Origin: Mucilaginibacter yixingensis
GTDB lineage: Bacteria > Bacteroidota > Bacteroidia > Sphingobacteriales > Sphingobacteriaceae
NCBI RefSeq assembly: GCF_041080815.1
Contig: NZ_CP160205.1
Span: forward strand, 1,860,001 to 1,924,000
Length of the DNA stretch: 64,000 nt
Reading direction: 5' to 3'
A model generated the notes under the pieces. That model saw nothing but the letters and a program-made list of their open reading frames with translations, was not told where the DNA came from and searched no databases. A program made the translations under genes and the position numbers. Within the stretch, counting starts at the first letter, position 1, and every line of letters starts with the position of its first letter. This document shows positions 1-8,327 of the stretch, piece by piece.

Positions 1-54
1 CGCTTTTTTCAAAAAAATACCCAATCTCCAAAGTATTAAAAATTAGCTTCTTTA

Positions 55-90
55 GTGCGTCAGGCAAAAAGTGCGTCATTTAATGCGTCA
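55..90 (+). repeat. Short direct repeats overlapping the integrase start
   Basis: GTGCGTCA occurs at 55-62 and 71-78 and ATGCGTCA at 83-90, spaced 16 and 12 bp. The same heptamer recurs twice (10004-10010 and 10019-10025) next to the broken tRNA-Lys at the other end of the element. Tyrosine-recombinase elements usually carry short arm-type integrase-binding repeats near both ends, so I read these as arm sites. Their overlap with the first codons of the integrase gene would let the integrase repress itself; that part is inference. Confidence 0.55.
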
Positions 91-94
91 GTTT

Positions 95-1255
95 ATGCCT
101 GTTTTTGACATTGAACCTAAAATTGTTGCTAGCAAAAGCCTTAAAAATCGCTCTTACATTTTGTATTATTTAGATGGTGTTAGATATCGTTTATACAACG
201 GGAACGCCATAAATGTTGATATACACCCCAATCGTGCTGGCACCATTGCTGAACGTAATCGTCAATTAAGTAAGCTTCTCTATGAAGTTTACAAAGCCTT
301 TGATTCTTGCGTCACTCAAACAAGTAGTCAGCCTATTGTCCCAAAAGTAAAGTCTGCGCCCGTTTTAAAGTCGGTAGAGCAGGCGTTTAAAGAGGTTGAA
401 GCAGATAAGCTACTTACTCCATTGAGTATAATGTATCATAGGCAACTGCAATCACTTGTATATAGGTTTCTTACTTTTCTTACTAAAGCGGAAAGAGCAT
501 CCGATATAGGCACTTTAGCTCAAGAACGTGTTGAAGCGTTTCTCAACCAATATAAGTCAACCAGTACCTATTATATGAGTACCAGACGGTTGTTAGGGGT
601 TTTCTTTTCGGAGTTTATCAGGAGAAAATACACCGATACCAATCTTAGCAAGGCGGCCCCCCGACTAAAAGTCAAGGCAGCGCTACATAAAACTTATACC
701 AAAGAACAACTCACTAATATCCTGCAATACCTCAAAACTGCAAATGCAGATTTGTATTTGTGCTGCCTGTTATCTTATAGCTGCCTACTGCGTCCGCACC
801 GGGAAATCAGGGTACTTAAATTAAAACACTTTTCAGAAGACTATTCAATTGTATCATTATCTGGCTCCGAAAACAAGAGCGCCCGTGTCCGGGTTGTCGG
901 CATACCTGATTACTTGCAAAATATCATACGTGAGCGTTTATCTACAGTTGTCGACCCGGAGGCAAACATTTTTAGCTTAAAACGTGGCGGGTACAATGAA
1001 TACTACTTCAACCTTATTTGGACACGGCTTAGGCCAATCATGATAAAAAGGGGTTTGCTGCAACCTGAGCAAACAATCTATTCGTTTCGCCATAGTGCGG
1101 CGGTAGATGTTTACAATCGGACTAAGGATGTCCACATAGTGCAACAGTTGATGGGACATTCTACTATGGTTGTTACTTTGAAATACTTACGTGGATTGGG
1201 AGAAATGAACAGCCGACAGCTAAAGGATCTATTGCCAGTGTTGGAATTAGCTTAA
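95..1255 (+). CDS. Tyrosine recombinase / phage-type integrase
   Basis: Site-specific recombinase expected to excise and integrate the element that ends at the tRNA-Lys near 10.2 kb. The C-terminal half has the catalytic pattern of the family: an Arg in LLRPHREIR, the FRHSAA box (HxxR), the LMGHS box and the nucleophile Tyr in TLKYLR close to the C-terminus. The N-terminal part contains a SAM-like core-binding region (roughly residues 100-200), preceded by an arm-binding type domain. An in-frame GTG at 71 and ATG at 83 lie inside the GTGCGTCA repeats, so I prefer ATG 95 (MPVFDIEP), giving 386 residues, a normal length for Bacteroidetes integrases. It stands alone at the left edge and is transcribed toward the primase gene, which converges on it. 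Confidence 0.9.
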   Translation: MPVFDIEPKIVASKSLKNRSYILYYLDGVRYRLYNGNAINVDIHPNRAGTIAERNRQLSKLLYEVYKAFDSCVTQTSSQPIVPKVKSAPVLKSVEQAFKEVEADKLLTPLSIMYHRQLQSLVYRFLTFLTKAERASDIGTLAQERVEAFLNQYKSTSTYYMSTRRLLGVFFSEFIRRKYTDTNLSKAAPRLKVKAALHKTYTKEQLTNILQYLKTANADLYLCCLLSYSCLLRPHREIRVLKLKHFSEDYSIVSLSGSENKSARVRVVGIPDYLQNIIRERLSTVVDPEANIFSLKRGGYNEYYFNLIWTRLRPIMIKRGLLQPEQTIYSFRHSAAVDVYNRTKDVHIVQQLMGHSTMVVTLKYLRGLGEMNSRQLKDLLPVLELA

Positions 1256-1428
1256 CTGAGGGGTATCCTAGTATGGGAAACACCGGTCCCTTGGGCAAAG
1301 GGGGGATGTGAGGGCGTTTCTGAACCCGACCAGTTTTTTGATTTTAAAAGTTCGAATTTTAAAATTTCAATTTCATTCCTTGAATTTGCAGGTTCTTCAA
1401 AATTTTTTTTATCCAATTTTTTAAAAGA

Positions 1429-1467
1429 AAAACCCCATCAGTAGTTAAATTTTCCGATGGGGCTTTT
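1429..1467 (-). terminator. Hairpin terminator of the primase-helicase gene
   Basis: CCCCATC (1433-1439) pairs with GATGGGG (1456-1462), flanked by A and T tracts, directly after the stop of the minus-strand primase gene. The T-tract on the minus strand fits intrinsic termination of that gene. The 1256-1428 stretch next to it is very AT-rich and shows no gene. Confidence 0.6.
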
Positions 1468-1475
1468 CAGTAGTG

Positions 1476-3860
1476 TTAGTGAATGTAAATTGCTTGGAGT
1501 AATGGGAAATTTGAGAACAGCCGTACAGTTGAATTAGTTCGTATCAAACGCCCCCTATGCACACACTGCAATAATTCTCCCTCAACCTGTTCCAAATGCA
1601 ATTTCTGCATTTCAGGGTGAGTAAATGTTTTAAACCAAAACCGTCGCCCTTTATATGACACCTGTAGATTTTTCGTTTCAAAATTATCGCATTCAATCAT
1701 TAGCGTGTCTGCCAAGAACCTGTAATACATCGGATGATACATCATGGTACCGACAACACAAAAGTCTTTTCCTTCCAGTTTATTTGAACCAATAGCATTG
1801 CCAAAATGTAATGTATCAACCGGATTCTTGAAATATTTCTTGTAGTCATTTAATGTTATTACTGGTGAATCGCCAACTATAGCCGATACCGTTTCATGAT
1901 ATTTATCCAGTCCGCTTTTTGAACAGCTTCTAGACGTATCCTGTATAATCTTCCCCTGTAGCTCTATGTCAGATATATTTATTATTTCCAACCTATCACC
2001 AAACACTTTTTCAAGTAAAGAGATAGAAGCTGTAGCATCTAAAAAAATAAGTTTTTTATTTGATGGCAATTTTGACAAGTGGTTAACCTGATAGTGTATG
2101 TAACCGTCTTCTATTAAGAAGCTGGACGATTGAAAAAACTTCAGCACATTGCTATTGAAATGATTTCCCCGCACAATTTCTTTTAGGATAAAGTGGATGT
2201 TTCCAAAGTTAGGGGTGCTATGTACGCCTGAATCTTTAATATTTAAAATATCTTCCCAAGCATCGGTGTTAATGCCCCTAATCTTCAAATGATTTATCAC
2301 CATTGAAACATCTTGTATAGTAGTTTTTAGCTGTTCAAACAATGAACCAAAAGTATTTTCATCAAAAACATAAGTATCCTGACCAAAAGATTGATACAGC
2401 ATCCTTGAATGCGTTGTAAAGACGGTTGAACCGGAATCTATATTACTTATTTGTTTATTCTTTATACCATCAGCTAAAATGGGGTTTCCTTTTGCCAAAT
2501 CTTTAATCAAGAAGCTGGCGACTTCACCTAATCCTTTTTGATATAGCTTGTTGAGACACTCCTTTACTGGGGCGCTAAAATTAGCCAAAGCTTCCGGGGT
2601 AACTACTTTTTCGTGCTCTCCTAATACGGATGCGGCATAATGTTCATCTTTAAGCTTGTTATTTGGAAAGCCTATTACGACACCTTTTTGATTTCGCCAA
2701 TACGATGTTTTGCCAAGCCCCGGCGGTACCATAATTAAATACACCTTATTGTTCTTAGCAGTGCGCACCCGCTCATTTTCCATGAATAGCTTTGCTTCGG
2801 CATCTTGCAATGTAAGTATATCATGTTTATACGTCGGGTCAATATCAACCCTTCCCCGTTTCTTCAATATCTCAGGGAACGTTTGGTCTGGATTGTCTTG
2901 GTCTTCTTTAAATGGAGAATAATTACCAATCAGACAAGTATTCCAACTGTTTTGATTACGTAACCACGAAATCTTATAATACTTCTCTTTTGCGTATTTT
3001 GGATTTTTAGACAAGCATTCTTTGTATAGTTTATCCCCGCCGAGAAGTCCCATCAGGTTTGAAGCCATACAAAGAAGCTCTCTGTCCGTAAGTTTACATT
3101 TTAATTCAGGCGTACCATTGCCCTCGAAAAAGACTTTAAATAGCTTGCATTGAAACAGGTCTTCCAGTTTCCAATTATCTATTAATTTGCCACCTTTCTT
3201 AGATTCGTCGAAAAAAGAGGGAATATCAGTAATCCTATAAGTATATTGTATAGAATTAACACTATTCCCCTTATTTTTAATTTTATCAGGATTGAATAGT
3301 TTTCTTTTTCTCCCCCCGGCTAACGAGTATTTGAGTTCGTTAGCAATTTTAAACAAATCGGTAGGGTTAAAAGTTGAACCAGCTGTTCCCGGAAATATTT
3401 CCTTGTTGGTACCTGACCACACTCTTGCCAAATCCAAACATCCAGTGTCGTTTTTGCTGTTGAAAATCAACGTTAACACCTTGTAAATATCCGATGCAAG
3501 GTCAGCATCCCTTACTTCACCATCGCAAACAAACACCAAACGAAATCTTGGTTTAGTTTCGGTATGACGATAGGTATAGTAGCCAAACAAATAGTTCAAC
3601 CCAAAATCCCGGCAAATATCATCCGCTTCGGCTAGGGTTAAGCCCCCGTCAAAATCCAGCGCAAAAATAGTTTGTGCTATAAAATTATTTGTATGACGTT
3701 TGCCCTCATACACTTGGGCGGTAAATGGAAATCCCCGCTCAATACGTTTAATTAATTCTTCCTCCGATGTTTTACAATACGAGAATTCTAGTTTAGCTAT
3801 CTCTTTATCGGTAGGTTTGATGTGAAAGGAATGTTCACTCTTGGAGTAAATTAAGTCCAC
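1476..3860 (-). CDS. Primase-helicase of a mobile element (AEP-like + SF2-like)
   Basis: A 794-residue replication protein. Residues about 1-190 resemble an archaeo-eukaryotic-type primase or BT4734-like domain: an acidic strand ALDFDGG, then YYTYRHTETKPRFRLVF, a typical DxD...RFR layout. The middle and C-terminal parts carry helicase motifs: Walker A PPGLGKTS, a DE box in YVFDEN, LIFLDATAS (motif III-like) and a motif VI-like HRGRLIR close to the C-terminus. A fused primase and helicase usually initiates replication of plasmids or excised integrative elements. It is followed by a hairpin at 1429-1467 and preceded by a 285-bp gap and a regulator gene on the same strand. The family assignment of the N-terminal domain is by motif only. 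Confidence 0.7.
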   Translation of the reverse strand: MDLIYSKSEHSFHIKPTDKEIAKLEFSYCKTSEEELIKRIERGFPFTAQVYEGKRHTNNFIAQTIFALDFDGGLTLAEADDICRDFGLNYLFGYYTYRHTETKPRFRLVFVCDGEVRDADLASDIYKVLTLIFNSKNDTGCLDLARVWSGTNKEIFPGTAGSTFNPTDLFKIANELKYSLAGGRKRKLFNPDKIKNKGNSVNSIQYTYRITDIPSFFDESKKGGKLIDNWKLEDLFQCKLFKVFFEGNGTPELKCKLTDRELLCMASNLMGLLGGDKLYKECLSKNPKYAKEKYYKISWLRNQNSWNTCLIGNYSPFKEDQDNPDQTFPEILKKRGRVDIDPTYKHDILTLQDAEAKLFMENERVRTAKNNKVYLIMVPPGLGKTSYWRNQKGVVIGFPNNKLKDEHYAASVLGEHEKVVTPEALANFSAPVKECLNKLYQKGLGEVASFLIKDLAKGNPILADGIKNKQISNIDSGSTVFTTHSRMLYQSFGQDTYVFDENTFGSLFEQLKTTIQDVSMVINHLKIRGINTDAWEDILNIKDSGVHSTPNFGNIHFILKEIVRGNHFNSNVLKFFQSSSFLIEDGYIHYQVNHLSKLPSNKKLIFLDATASISLLEKVFGDRLEIINISDIELQGKIIQDTSRSCSKSGLDKYHETVSAIVGDSPVITLNDYKKYFKNPVDTLHFGNAIGSNKLEGKDFCVVGTMMYHPMYYRFLADTLMIECDNFETKNLQVSYKGRRFWFKTFTHPEMQKLHLEQVEGELLQCVHRGRLIRTNSTVRLFSNFPLLQAIYIH

Positions 3861-4145
3861 TTTTCATAAATCGCTGTAAGTTCTCTTTAATACTTCTTGA
3901 AGAAGCGAAAGACGGCAGGCAATAGTTCAGTGAACTTAGTAGTGCTATTGCCTGTGTACCCGTCTCAATTATAAATACTTTGAAAATTCGTTTTTTACAG
4001 ATTTTTCTTATAAAAACTCCTTGACTGCAAAGATACTTTAGAAAAAAAAAATTGCCAGTTTTAATTGGAGATTCTTGTTAATAGCAACGGTAACTGGATA
4101 AGACCGCGTCATAGTTATTGCTAAGAAGAAGAGGGGAAATAATAC
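3861..4145. other. Non-coding gap between primase and regulator genes
   Basis: This stretch is AT-rich with A-runs near 4050. I see no ORF with family signal and no strong hairpin. It probably holds the promoter of the primase-helicase gene. Confidence 0.4.
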
Positions 4146-4385
4146 CTACATAGGCTGTTCTGGTAGGAAATCGCGAGGGCTACAGTTAAATATTTTGGCG
4201 AGTTTGTTAAGGTGAGCAATGTTATATTTTGCTCGGTGTTTTGGGTTTTCAATTTGCGCGAAGAAGCCATTTGAGATTTCAAGTTTTGATGCAATTACTG
4301 CCTGTGACCATTTCTTTTGGGCGCGCATTTCTTTTACTCGCTGCACAATAAATAGATCTAAATCAGTCTTTTTTGCTTCCGCCAT
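4146..4385 (-). CDS. XRE/Cro-C1 family transcriptional regulator
   Basis: A 79-residue single-domain helix-turn-helix protein. The pattern VKEMRAQKKWSQAVIASKL followed by SNGFFAQIENPK and HLNKLAKIFNCSPRDFL is the classic five-helix XRE fold; in Bacteroidetes such small proteins control integrative elements or restriction genes. It is divergent from the small gene at 4485 across a 99-bp promoter region that contains a 14-bp perfect palindrome (4424-4437). It is therefore probably an autoregulator and a switch for the cargo genes. Start at 4385 (ATG) is well supported by the domain boundary. Confidence 0.85.
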   Translation of the reverse strand: MAEAKKTDLDLFIVQRVKEMRAQKKWSQAVIASKLEISNGFFAQIENPKHRAKYNIAHLNKLAKIFNCSPRDFLPEQPM

Positions 4386-4423
4386 TCAGACTGCAAATTC
4401 CTTAACATTTAAACACGAGGTGT

Positions 4424-4437
4424 AAGTACATGTACTT
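4424..4437. promoter_or_regulatory. Palindromic operator between divergent genes
   Basis: AAGTACATGTACTT is a perfect 14-bp palindrome, 38 bp upstream of the XRE regulator start and about 48 bp upstream of the divergent gene at 4485. The location and symmetry fit a binding site for the dimeric XRE protein. Binding itself is inferred. Confidence 0.6.
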
Positions 4438-4484
4438 GTATGTGTGATCTTTTTTCACTATCTTAGCTTAAAAAAAACGATATA

Positions 4485-4697
4485 ATGGCGATGTATGAAC
4501 ACCTTGTAGTAGAGGAAGAGAACATAAGCACCTTTACACAAAAATTAGACGATGCTGCTGACGAAGGATTTAAAGTCATTTCTTCAAACTCTTTTTATAT
4601 GAGGCATGATGTTAACGGCAGGGCAATCTATGAGACGACGTATTATGCATTGTTGGTAAGGTCTAGTGATGACAATGACGAAGAAGATGACTATTAA
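4485..4697 (+). CDS. Small DUF4177-like protein
   Basis: A 70-residue acidic protein with layout MYEHLVVEEEN...LDDAADEGFKVISSNSF...YYALLVRSS and an acidic tail. The pattern of a short strand, a helix with a 'DAADEGF' turn and a final YYALL strand resembles DUF4177 and other small 'sprouty' domains. Function unknown. It is 18 bp upstream of the membrane protein gene at 4716 and probably co-transcribed, under the palindrome at 4424-4437. Confidence 0.6.
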   Translation: MAMYEHLVVEEENISTFTQKLDDAADEGFKVISSNSFYMRHDVNGRAIYETTYYALLVRSSDDNDEEDDY

Positions 4698-4715
4698 TTA
4701 TAATAAATTAAATCA

Positions 4716-5072
4716 ATGGATAAACTCATTAGATTTCTGATTGGTACAGCTGTAGCGTTGGTGGTAATGTATATCATCGGCATTATTGTTTCTTTAATAC
4801 TGATAGGCATTATAAGTGTCGTTTTAAAAATAACCGATAAATATCGTCCAGAATGGAGTGACTGGGAGTTTGATAGAGCAATGTCACCGTTAGTTACTAA
4901 AATCAATGGACAGGAGTTTTTTCAGGAGCGAACAGTGGTAGTTCGTAGTAATCGAAAGACGGGGGAGGTACAAACTAAAATGATAACCTCCCCAAATCAA
5001 AAACCGGTAAGTGAAGCTTCAAGATTAGAGGATCTTATCTTTTTTGCCAATAGGTGTTCACGACTTGTATAA
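4716..5072 (+). CDS. Small membrane protein of the mobile element
   Basis: A 118-residue protein with one long hydrophobic N-terminal segment (about residues 7-40, possibly two short helices) followed by a soluble polar tail with many charged residues. I recognise no family. It is downstream of the DUF4177-like gene in the same orientation and probably part of that cargo operon. The 105 bp between its stop and the IS end at 5178 show no gene. Confidence 0.55.
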   Translation: MDKLIRFLIGTAVALVVMYIIGIIVSLILIGIISVVLKITDKYRPEWSDWEFDRAMSPLVTKINGQEFFQERTVVVRSNRKTGEVQTKMITSPNQKPVSEASRLEDLIFFANRCSRLV

Positions 5073-5177
5073 TAATTAAGGAGGGGGAAATTGCTATCAT
5101 AATCGCCTTTTAGGGGGCTTAATAGAGAGTCATCTCTTTTCTGTTTTGCAGGGGTATATTGTATAATACGGAGAAGT

Positions 5178-5209
5178 TGACCAGGTGATTCCGTGGCAAA
5201 TTGACCACC
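5178..5209. repeat. IS21 left-end repeats
   Basis: Two TGACC-A/C octamers begin at 5178 and 5202. They are inverted relative to the right-end GGTGGTCA copies and mark the left boundary of the element. Confidence 0.7.
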
Positions 5210-5267
5210 CAAAGTGCTGGCGAACGAGCGCAGCGAACGCTGTAGAAGCGTTGTCAAAAGTAGTTAT

Positions 5268-6029
5268 TTAAAGTGTGTTTTGCAGATAGCTTTTTTCGGG
5301 CTCTGCGGGCCTTCTTTTTCTCATCGACTCTCCCTTTAGTTCCATCCGGTGCGCATCATGCACGATGCGGTCGAGGATAGCATCAGCGATCGTCTTTTCA
5401 CCAATGACCTCATACCATTTACTGACCGGCAGCTGAGAGGTGATGATCAGGGATGTCTTACCGTGCCTGTCCTCAATGATCTCCATCAGTGCGGCCCTGC
5501 TCTGCGCATCAAAAGGTTGTATACCGAAGTCATCCAGGATCAGTAGTTGCTGGCGTTCCAGTTTGGCTACATCCTTCATGTAGGAACCATCTGCCTTGGC
5601 CATCTTCAGCTTAGCAAAGAGTTTGGGTGTGCTGGCATAGAACACGCGGTAACCCAGTATGCAGGCTTGGTGTCCGATAGCAGAAGCGATATAGCTTTTG
5701 CCGATACCGGTGCTGCCTGTGATCAACAGGTTCTCATTCCGGTCAATAAAGTGGCAGTCTGCCAGGCGCATTACCTGATTGCGGTCGATACTACGGTCGG
5801 CATGGTAGTGGATGTTCTCTACCGAGGCCTTATAGCGGAACTTAGCATACATGATCGTACGCTCTATGCGCCTGTTCTGCCGGTCGTCCCATTCGGCCTC
5901 TACCAGGTGGGCCAGCAGTTCATCAGTGGTGTATTCTGCGGTCTGTCCCGTTTCCAGGCAGCTTTTAAAGGCATGGTACATGCCATAGAACTTCAGTTTG
6001 CGAAGTTTGTCTAAGGTGTTCGTGTTCAT
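5268..6029 (-). CDS. istB: IS21 helper ATPase IstB
   Basis: AAA+ ATPase that partners with IstA and directs IS21 transposition. At 253 residues it has the usual length. It shows Walker A ITGSTGIGKSYIA, Walker B LLILDDFGI, a conserved sensor segment LIITSQLP, and the DnaC/IstB-like N-terminus (LRKLKFYGMYHAF). It follows istA by 20 bp on the same strand, so the two are one operon. The reading frame is intact and the protein is likely functional. Confidence 0.95.
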   Translation of the reverse strand: MNTNTLDKLRKLKFYGMYHAFKSCLETGQTAEYTTDELLAHLVEAEWDDRQNRRIERTIMYAKFRYKASVENIHYHADRSIDRNQVMRLADCHFIDRNENLLITGSTGIGKSYIASAIGHQACILGYRVFYASTPKLFAKLKMAKADGSYMKDVAKLERQQLLILDDFGIQPFDAQSRAALMEIIEDRHGKTSLIITSQLPVSKWYEVIGEKTIADAILDRIVHDAHRMELKGESMRKRRPAEPEKSYLQNTL

Positions 6030-6049
6030 ATCGATCTGTTCATTAATGG

Positions 6050-7600
6050 TTATTTATAGTAGTTCTCTCCCCGGATATTGTCATGGCTGGGCATAGGCAG
6101 CTCGTCAGCAAATAAGCTTTCCTCGTAGCTGTCCATCTTGTTCTCCAGTATCTGCTGTATGGTCTTGTAGTTGTACACGCCATAGCCGAGCGCACGCCTG
6201 CAAGCGCTGGCCAGCCTTTCGTTACCTGCCTTGCGCGCCAGGCTGAGGATACCGATACAGGAGCGGTAAGCTTGTTCCGGATGTTGCTTTCGGTCCAGTA
6301 TCTTCAGGATGTAAAGCCTCACATCCTCGTGAATGGATGCTGCCCATTCCAGGAACTTATCGGGTGTCCATTCGGTCATAAAGCGGTGTGTCGAAGCCAG
6401 GTGATCTTTATCCGTTGTGTAGCTGTAAGGGCTTTTGATGCGCCTGTGCATGGCGATGCGTTCATAGTGGTAGTAGACTTCTACGTTGGTGCGGGAATAC
6501 AGCAGTTTGACCTTCCTGCCGATAAAGCGGTACGGTACGCTGTAGTAGTGTTTGTCGATACCCAGACAAACATGTCCGTTCTTCATTACAGTGGCCTGGT
6601 GCTGCCGTTTGAACTCATAACGTAATGCCGGTAATGGCGAGAGTGCCTGGCGTTCTATCTCCTCGAACTGGAGCTTTCTGCTGTAATTGCGGCCTTTCAG
6701 CGGCTGGCTGTTATGTGCTTCTAAAGCGACCTTGATCGCGATATTCAGTTCTGCAAGGGTATGATAGGCCTCTTTGCGAACAGGTGCGTAGATACGGCTG
6801 TAAACGATCTTAACGGCTCCTTCTACCAGTGCTTTGTCACGAGGGTGGTACGCCCTCGCTGGTAAGATGGTCGTTCCGTAATGGTCGGCAAAGTCAGCAA
6901 AGGTCTCGTTCAGCGTTGGCTCATAGCGGTTACTCTTGGTAACGGCAGCCTTCAGGTTGTCGGGAACGATGGCGGCAGGTACGCCGCCATAAAAGTGCAG
7001 GGCATTCTCACAGGCTGCTATAAAGTCTTCTTTCTGCTGGCTCAGCACAGCTTCTACGTAAGTTAGTTGGCTGGCGCCAAGGATAGCAACGAACACCTCG
7101 GCCTCGATGACCTCACCGGTATCCTTGTCCGCTATGCTTAGCTTTTCACCGGCAAAGTCCACATACAGCTTTTCACCGGCTTTATGATCCAGGTGCATCG
7201 TGGGGTTCACGCGGGCTTTCCACTGGTTGTAATAAAAGCAGAATTGGGTGTACTTGAACCCGTCAGGGAACTCTTTGATATAAGCTTCCCACAGGATGCG
7301 GCGGTTCATACCGACACGCTTTAACTCTTTATCTATCTGCGGGAAACAGCGTTGCAGGGCCACCATTCGCTTGTCCGGGGGACGTTCACTGCTTTTGCCA
7401 AAGAAGTCCTCCAGCTCCTTATCATTAAGGGTATTGATTTCCTCGAACGTAAAGCCGCTGGCATCGAACGCAATAAGGTACTTCTTTGCGGTATTGCGTG
7501 ACACGCCGGTCTGGGCCGCTATCGATAGCTTGCTGCGGCCCTGGCTGTACATCCTGAGGATCTGTCTTATCTTACTCATGCTTATCGTAGTGTTGGCCAT
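6050..7600 (-). CDS. istA: IS21 transposase IstA
   Basis: DDE-type transposase of 516 residues, the normal IstA length. An N-terminal helix-turn-helix (RQILRMYSQGRSKLSIAAQTG...) precedes an RNase-H-like integrase core, with Asp in LYVDFAGEKL, Asp in AAIVPDNLKAAV and Glu in PRDKALVEGAVK as the catalytic triad. A Mu-transposase C-terminal-like region follows (HKHYYSVPYRFIGRKVKLL). It reads through without interruption. Transcription runs leftward into istB. The 139 bp upstream (7601-7739) is the right IS end with its four binding repeats. Confidence 0.95.
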   Translation of the reverse strand: MANTTISMSKIRQILRMYSQGRSKLSIAAQTGVSRNTAKKYLIAFDASGFTFEEINTLNDKELEDFFGKSSERPPDKRMVALQRCFPQIDKELKRVGMNRRILWEAYIKEFPDGFKYTQFCFYYNQWKARVNPTMHLDHKAGEKLYVDFAGEKLSIADKDTGEVIEAEVFVAILGASQLTYVEAVLSQQKEDFIAACENALHFYGGVPAAIVPDNLKAAVTKSNRYEPTLNETFADFADHYGTTILPARAYHPRDKALVEGAVKIVYSRIYAPVRKEAYHTLAELNIAIKVALEAHNSQPLKGRNYSRKLQFEEIERQALSPLPALRYEFKRQHQATVMKNGHVCLGIDKHYYSVPYRFIGRKVKLLYSRTNVEVYYHYERIAMHRRIKSPYSYTTDKDHLASTHRFMTEWTPDKFLEWAASIHEDVRLYILKILDRKQHPEQAYRSCIGILSLARKAGNERLASACRRALGYGVYNYKTIQQILENKMDSYEESLFADELPMPSHDNIRGENYYK

Positions 7601-7660
7601 TAGTGAAGTTGTTAAACCTCAAAAATAGGCCTGCTTCTACAGCATATGTGGCTCGTTCGG

Positions 7661-7739
7661 GGTGGTCAGTTTCCTCCGAAATCAGGTGGTCACTTTCCCG
7701 CGGAATCGGTGGTCAGTTTGCGCCGAAATCAGGTGGTCA
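7661..7739. repeat. IS21 right-end transposase-binding repeats
   Basis: Four GGTGGTCA octamers begin at 7661, 7685, 7708 and 7732, spaced 23-24 bp. The element ends at 7739 exactly on a codon boundary of the downstream reading frame, so that frame stays open through the IS end from a GTG at 7662. Confidence 0.8.
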
Positions 7740-8324
7740 ATATCAGCGAATTCTCCATTAGAAGAAGAGAAAATTCTATCACGAAAGCTTTTAGAGAGTT
7801 CGGACATTGAACAAACAGATATTTTAGATTTTATAGAATTTCCAGACACAATACGTTACGACGATAAGAACTATATAAATCTTTCAATTTCATTTCCCAA
7901 TCACTTCCTTTTTAAAAGATTTAGAGAGAGAACCTTAGATTTACCTCACATTAATTGGTGTGTTTTGAAAATCAATCCTAAGTATATTTATTGTACTAAC
8001 ACTTTGTTTTCAGTAACAAATGCAGCATCTTCAATCGCAAAAAATCTGTACGGCATATCCGGTGACCTCTCAAAATTCAAACAATTATTTGATGATAATA
8101 TAACATCTAAATCTGGTGTAATCCCGAGGGGGATTTTAAATAAAAAATATCCTACGGATGTGCAAGCTGAGGTTCTAGTAAAAGATGAGATACTTGTTTC
8201 GGATGTATTGAGTATATGCTTTAAAGACGAGGAAAGCTTAGCTTCTGGAAAAGCCTCATTGTCTGGATATGATACGTCTAAATTCGTGATTGATTCATCC
8301 GTATTCTCAAATTTAAGAACATAG
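7740..8324 (+). pseudogene. DarT-like ADP-ribosyltransferase lacking its N-terminus
   Basis: The residues downstream of the IS end match the DarT/DUF4433 family as I know it: ILSRKLLE, then RYDDKNYINLSISFPN, INWCVLKINP, a TNAASS block, and KYPTDVQAEVLVKDEI with the conserved Glu of the ADP-ribosyltransferase fold. DarT toxins modify thymidine in single-stranded DNA with NAD. The family's first 20-30 residues (the IYHFT...ENL-type segment with the NAD-contacting His) are absent because the IS21 end sits there. The frame continues into the IS (GTG 7662), adding 26 foreign residues. The stop is 3 nt before the ADP-ribosylglycohydrolase start, so the two genes form one operon. It is probably an inactivated toxin; family assignment is by motif. 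Confidence 0.65.
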
Positions 8325-8327
8325 TTA

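Larger units (their letters stand above)
5178..7739 (-). mobile_element. IS21-family insertion sequence
   Basis: A complete istA-istB element of about 2.56 kb. The ends have the 5'-TG...CA-3' form. Multiple terminal repeats are visible: TGACCA-type octamers at 5178 and 5202 on the left, and four GGTGGTCA copies at 7661, 7685, 7708 and 7732 on the right, each 23-24 bp apart. This is the transposase-binding layout of IS21 elements. The base composition is higher in GC than the flanks. I find no target-site duplication: the bases just outside the two ends differ, which suggests a deletion after insertion or recombination between two copies. Confidence 0.88.

Noticed and set aside
4997-5257. 86-residue ORF across the IS left end as the lost DarT N-terminus
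   Set aside because: On the opposite strand and without the expected HxT-like segment; it mixes IS and flank sequence.
5547-6014. 155-residue ORF opposite istB
   Set aside because: Shadow of the IS21 istB gene; composition and motifs are those of the complementary strand.
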